NCBI RefSeq assembly: GCF_045679545.1
Contig: NZ_CP166195.1
Span: forward strand, 620,001 to 684,000
Reading direction: 5' to 3'
DNA length: 64,000 bases
From: Enterovibrio sp045679545
GTDB taxonomy: Bacteria; Pseudomonadota; Gammaproteobacteria; Enterobacterales; Vibrionaceae
In this document: positions 61,999 through 64,000 of the stretch, one piece after another
Numbering within the stretch: the stretch's first letter is position 1
Layout of the letters: the number at the start of each line of letters is the position of its first letter
Translations under genes and position numbers: made by a program
Notes under the pieces: generated by a model
The model's input: the letters and a program-made list of their open reading frames with translations, nothing else
Databases searched by the model: none
Told to the model about the DNA's origin: nothing

Positions 61999-63495
61999 TT
62001 ATGGCAACGTTTTTAGGCTCTGCTCATAATCATCGAATGTTTGCATGACCGTGTCCTGTGCGCCGCCTGTCATCTTGCTCACTGATATAATTGCTACAGA
62101 AGCAAGAATGAACCCAGGCACAATTTCATAGATATCAAAAATACCGCCCGAGATTTGTTTCCAAACAACCACCGTCGCACCACCGATGATAACCCCAGCA
62201 AGCGCACCGTTACGGTTCATGTCTTTCCAGAACAAGCTCAACAATAACGCTGGACCAAAGGCTGCACCAAAACCTGCCCATGCATAAGACACTAAGCCAA
62301 GCACTGAGCTTTCCGGATTCATCGCCAGCGCCAATGCCACAACAGAAAGACCAATCACGGCGAAACGACCCACCATCACCACTTCTTTGGTGGATGCTTG
62401 AGGACGGAAAACTTGCTTATAAAAATCTTCAGCCAATGCCGAGGAAGAAACCAGCAGTTGCGAGTCCGCGGTGCTCATTACCGCTGCCAAAATAGCCGCT
62501 AAAAGAATACCGGCGATAACAGGGTGGAATGCCGCATTCACCAGGTACATGAAAATGGTTTCGCCGTCAGCCAATTCACCACCAAGGTGTTGGTCGACAT
62601 ACAAGATTCCCACCAGACCGATCAGAACCGCACCAGCCATAGAGACCCCACTCCAGATCACCGCAATACGACGCGCTGTCGTAATATCTTTGTTGGTACG
62701 CGTCGCCTGAAAACGCGCCAGAATATGTGGTTGTCCGAAGTAACCCAGCCCCCACGCAACCAAAGAGATGATTGCAATCGCAGACAAAGGCTCACCATTG
62801 ATATCATTCCAAAGCGTTAGCAATTCTGGGTTCTTCGCTTCTAATGCGCCAGGCAGCGCAGTAAACGCACCATCCATGGTCGCAATTGGCACGATCATCA
62901 AAGCAGCAGCCATCAACAAGCCCTGAACCAAATCTGTCCAAGACACGGCTAAGAACCCACCAAACAAGGTGTACGACACAACACAAACAGTACCAAGGAT
63001 CACTGCGGTGCTGTAATCGAGGCCAAATACCGTTTCAAACAGCTTGCCACCAGCAACCAAACCAGAACTGGTATAGAAAAGGAAGAACAGCAAAATGAAG
63101 AACGCAGAAATGGTTTGCAGCAGTTTGGATTTGTCTTCAAAACGACGTGAAAGAAACTCTGGAATCGTCAGCGCATTGTCTACTTCGATACTGTATGTAC
63201 GAAGCCGCTTAGCGCATATCAGCCAATTTAAGTAAGTACCCGCTAACAAGCCTGCTGCGAGCCACAAAGATTCCATGCCAGCGGCATAAGCATAACCAGG
63301 CAAACCAAGTAGCAACCAGCCACTCATGTCCGATGCACCGGCAGAAAGTGCGGCTGGCCACGGCCCCAGCGAACGACCACCTAGGAAATAGTCTTCCGAG
63401 CTGGATGTACGTTTGTAGGCATAAATACCAATACCAAGCATAAGAATCAGGTACACGATAAACGTGGCGCTGATTGCAACGCTGTTTTCAATCAT
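61999..63495 (-). CDS. putP: Sodium/proline symporter PutP
   Basis: A 498-residue inner-membrane transporter of the SSS family with about 13 hydrophobic helices. Sodium-site and signature regions are seen in YFLGGRSLGPWPAALSAGAS, DMSGWLLLGLPGYAYA and WGLGYFGQPHILARF. Length fits PutP (about 500). It imports proline with sodium for catabolism by PutA, whose gene lies 54 bases upstream in the same direction. GAGGGAAA precedes the ATG. A terminator follows at 61871-61899. Confidence 0.95.
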   Translation of the reverse strand: MIENSVAISATFIVYLILMLGIGIYAYKRTSSSEDYFLGGRSLGPWPAALSAGASDMSGWLLLGLPGYAYAAGMESLWLAAGLLAGTYLNWLICAKRLRTYSIEVDNALTIPEFLSRRFEDKSKLLQTISAFFILLFFLFYTSSGLVAGGKLFETVFGLDYSTAVILGTVCVVSYTLFGGFLAVSWTDLVQGLLMAAALMIVPIATMDGAFTALPGALEAKNPELLTLWNDINGEPLSAIAIISLVAWGLGYFGQPHILARFQATRTNKDITTARRIAVIWSGVSMAGAVLIGLVGILYVDQHLGGELADGETIFMYLVNAAFHPVIAGILLAAILAAVMSTADSQLLVSSSALAEDFYKQVFRPQASTKEVVMVGRFAVIGLSVVALALAMNPESSVLGLVSYAWAGFGAAFGPALLLSLFWKDMNRNGALAGVIIGGATVVVWKQISGGIFDIYEIVPGFILASVAIISVSKMTGGAQDTVMQTFDDYEQSLKTLP

Positions 63496-63549
63496 TCTAT
63501 TTCCCTCAATACACAGGCGCCCAAAAAGAGGCGCCCAATCCGGTTGGTT

Positions 63550-64000
63550 TTAATGTTCACCACTACCTAGTTCTAATAAGGTGGCATTGCCCCCTACAGC
63601 AGTGATGTTTATGGTTCGCGTTCGCTCTGTAATAAAGCGAAGCAAATAAGTTGGCGATGCCACGATAGGCAGCAGGTCGGCATTGTTCTCAGCGACAAAT
63701 TGGACCAAAACACCGTCTCGGGCTGCCAAGGTTCGGTTCATTTCAATCAAAAGGGCATCACTGGCCACGGCGGCTACCCCACAAAGAGGCGCGTCCGCTA
63801 AAGCGCTGTCAACGTGGTTGAGATCGATCGTGGGCACAAGTCGGTCAGATACGCTTGTTTTGACCAAGTCAGCCAGCAGAGCGTCGGTGTCGTGACGCAA
63901 TGCAGCAGGCACCGCCACCAGCGCACAATTTCCAGCGACCAAGGCTGCAGTCAACTGTCCAGAAAGAGCAGTCAGCGACAAGCCGTCATCACCCGTGATC
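63550..64000 (-). CDS. putA: Bifunctional proline dehydrogenase/P5C dehydrogenase PutA (partial, C-terminus)
   Basis: An open frame from the right window edge to a stop at 63550 gives about 149 residues. It ends with FITERTRTINITAVGGNATLLELG, matching the conserved C-terminal domain of long PutA proteins (quoted in part: TINITAVGGNATLLELG). The upstream sequence continues without a stop beyond 64000, so the catalytic domains lie outside the window. PutA oxidises proline to glutamate in two steps at the membrane and, in some species, represses the put genes. Co-directional with putP. Confidence 0.88.
   Translation of the reverse strand, partial: ITGDDGLSLTALSGQLTAALVAGNCALVAVPAALRHDTDALLADLVKTSVSDRLVPTIDLNHVDSALADAPLCGVAAVASDALLIEMNRTLAARDGVLVQFVAENNADLLPIVASPTYLLRFITERTRTINITAVGGNATLLELGSGEH

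Overview
The window looks like a chromosomal segment of a marine, Vibrionaceae-like gammaproteobacterium. The basis is gene content: an OlsF-type ornithine-lipid synthase, ModF, YghU, CreA, AlaE, YiaW/YiaV, MltC, PutA/PutP and a zwf-pgl-gnd cluster, moderate GC content, and several c-di-GMP and RTX genes. A Grimontia/Enterovibrio-type genus is plausible, but this is inference only. No rRNA, tRNA, CRISPR array, phage or intact insertion sequence was seen. Both ends cut genes: an ABC permease on the left and putA on the right.

Layout. (1) 1-9064: a galactoside-utilisation locus. Two ABC permeases run leftward; a MalK/UgpC-type ATPase, a LacI-family regulator, a GH36 alpha-galactosidase and a GH2 beta-galactosidase run rightward. 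A LacI-type palindrome overlaps the -35 box of the leftward promoter. (2) 9181-12684: a glutaredoxin-like protein, then a translationally overlapped pair of a family-3 periplasmic binding protein and a membrane GGDEF-EAL protein, recalling NspS/MbaA. (3) 12685-17654: a long structured gap with an orphan terminator, ModF with a degenerate first ATPase domain, a lipoprotein, a frameshifted small membrane-protein gene, and YghU. (4) 17999-24915: an exported Calx-beta protein flanked by two direct copies of a terminator-plus-repeat module, then zwf-pgl-gnd.

(5) 25125-36581: a DUF3047 protein, an RTX protein made almost only of calcium-binding nonapeptides, a lipoprotein, DUF445 and YfaZ-like membrane proteins, OlsF, tandem YHS-domain paralogues, an NRDE/DinB pair and an ATP-grasp/DedA pair. 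(6) 36828-45364: a MazG-like pyrophosphatase, a 1247-residue MASE1-PAS-GGDEF-EAL protein with altered catalytic motifs preceded by an 18-bp perfect tandem repeat, L-2-hydroxyglutarate oxidase, a solitary MazF/PemK-like protein, a putative split zinc-ribbon protein and MltC. (7) 45439-48336: a PepSY protein, a small membrane protein, a response regulator and a histidine kinase in one leftward operon. (8) 48695-57036: small housekeeping and unknown genes including AlaE, CreA, DUF1415, an FAH-family hydrolase, YiaW/YiaV and a HAD phosphatase. (9) 57052-61671: a 1539-residue type I-secreted adhesin with a LapA-like retention module and a PAAG LapG-type cleavage site. (10) 61999-64000: putP and the 3' end of putA.

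The recurring theme is c-di-GMP signalling and surface attachment: two GGDEF/EAL proteins, a LapG-cleavable adhesin and a second RTX protein, set among carbon-utilisation loci for galactosides, the pentose-phosphate pathway and proline.
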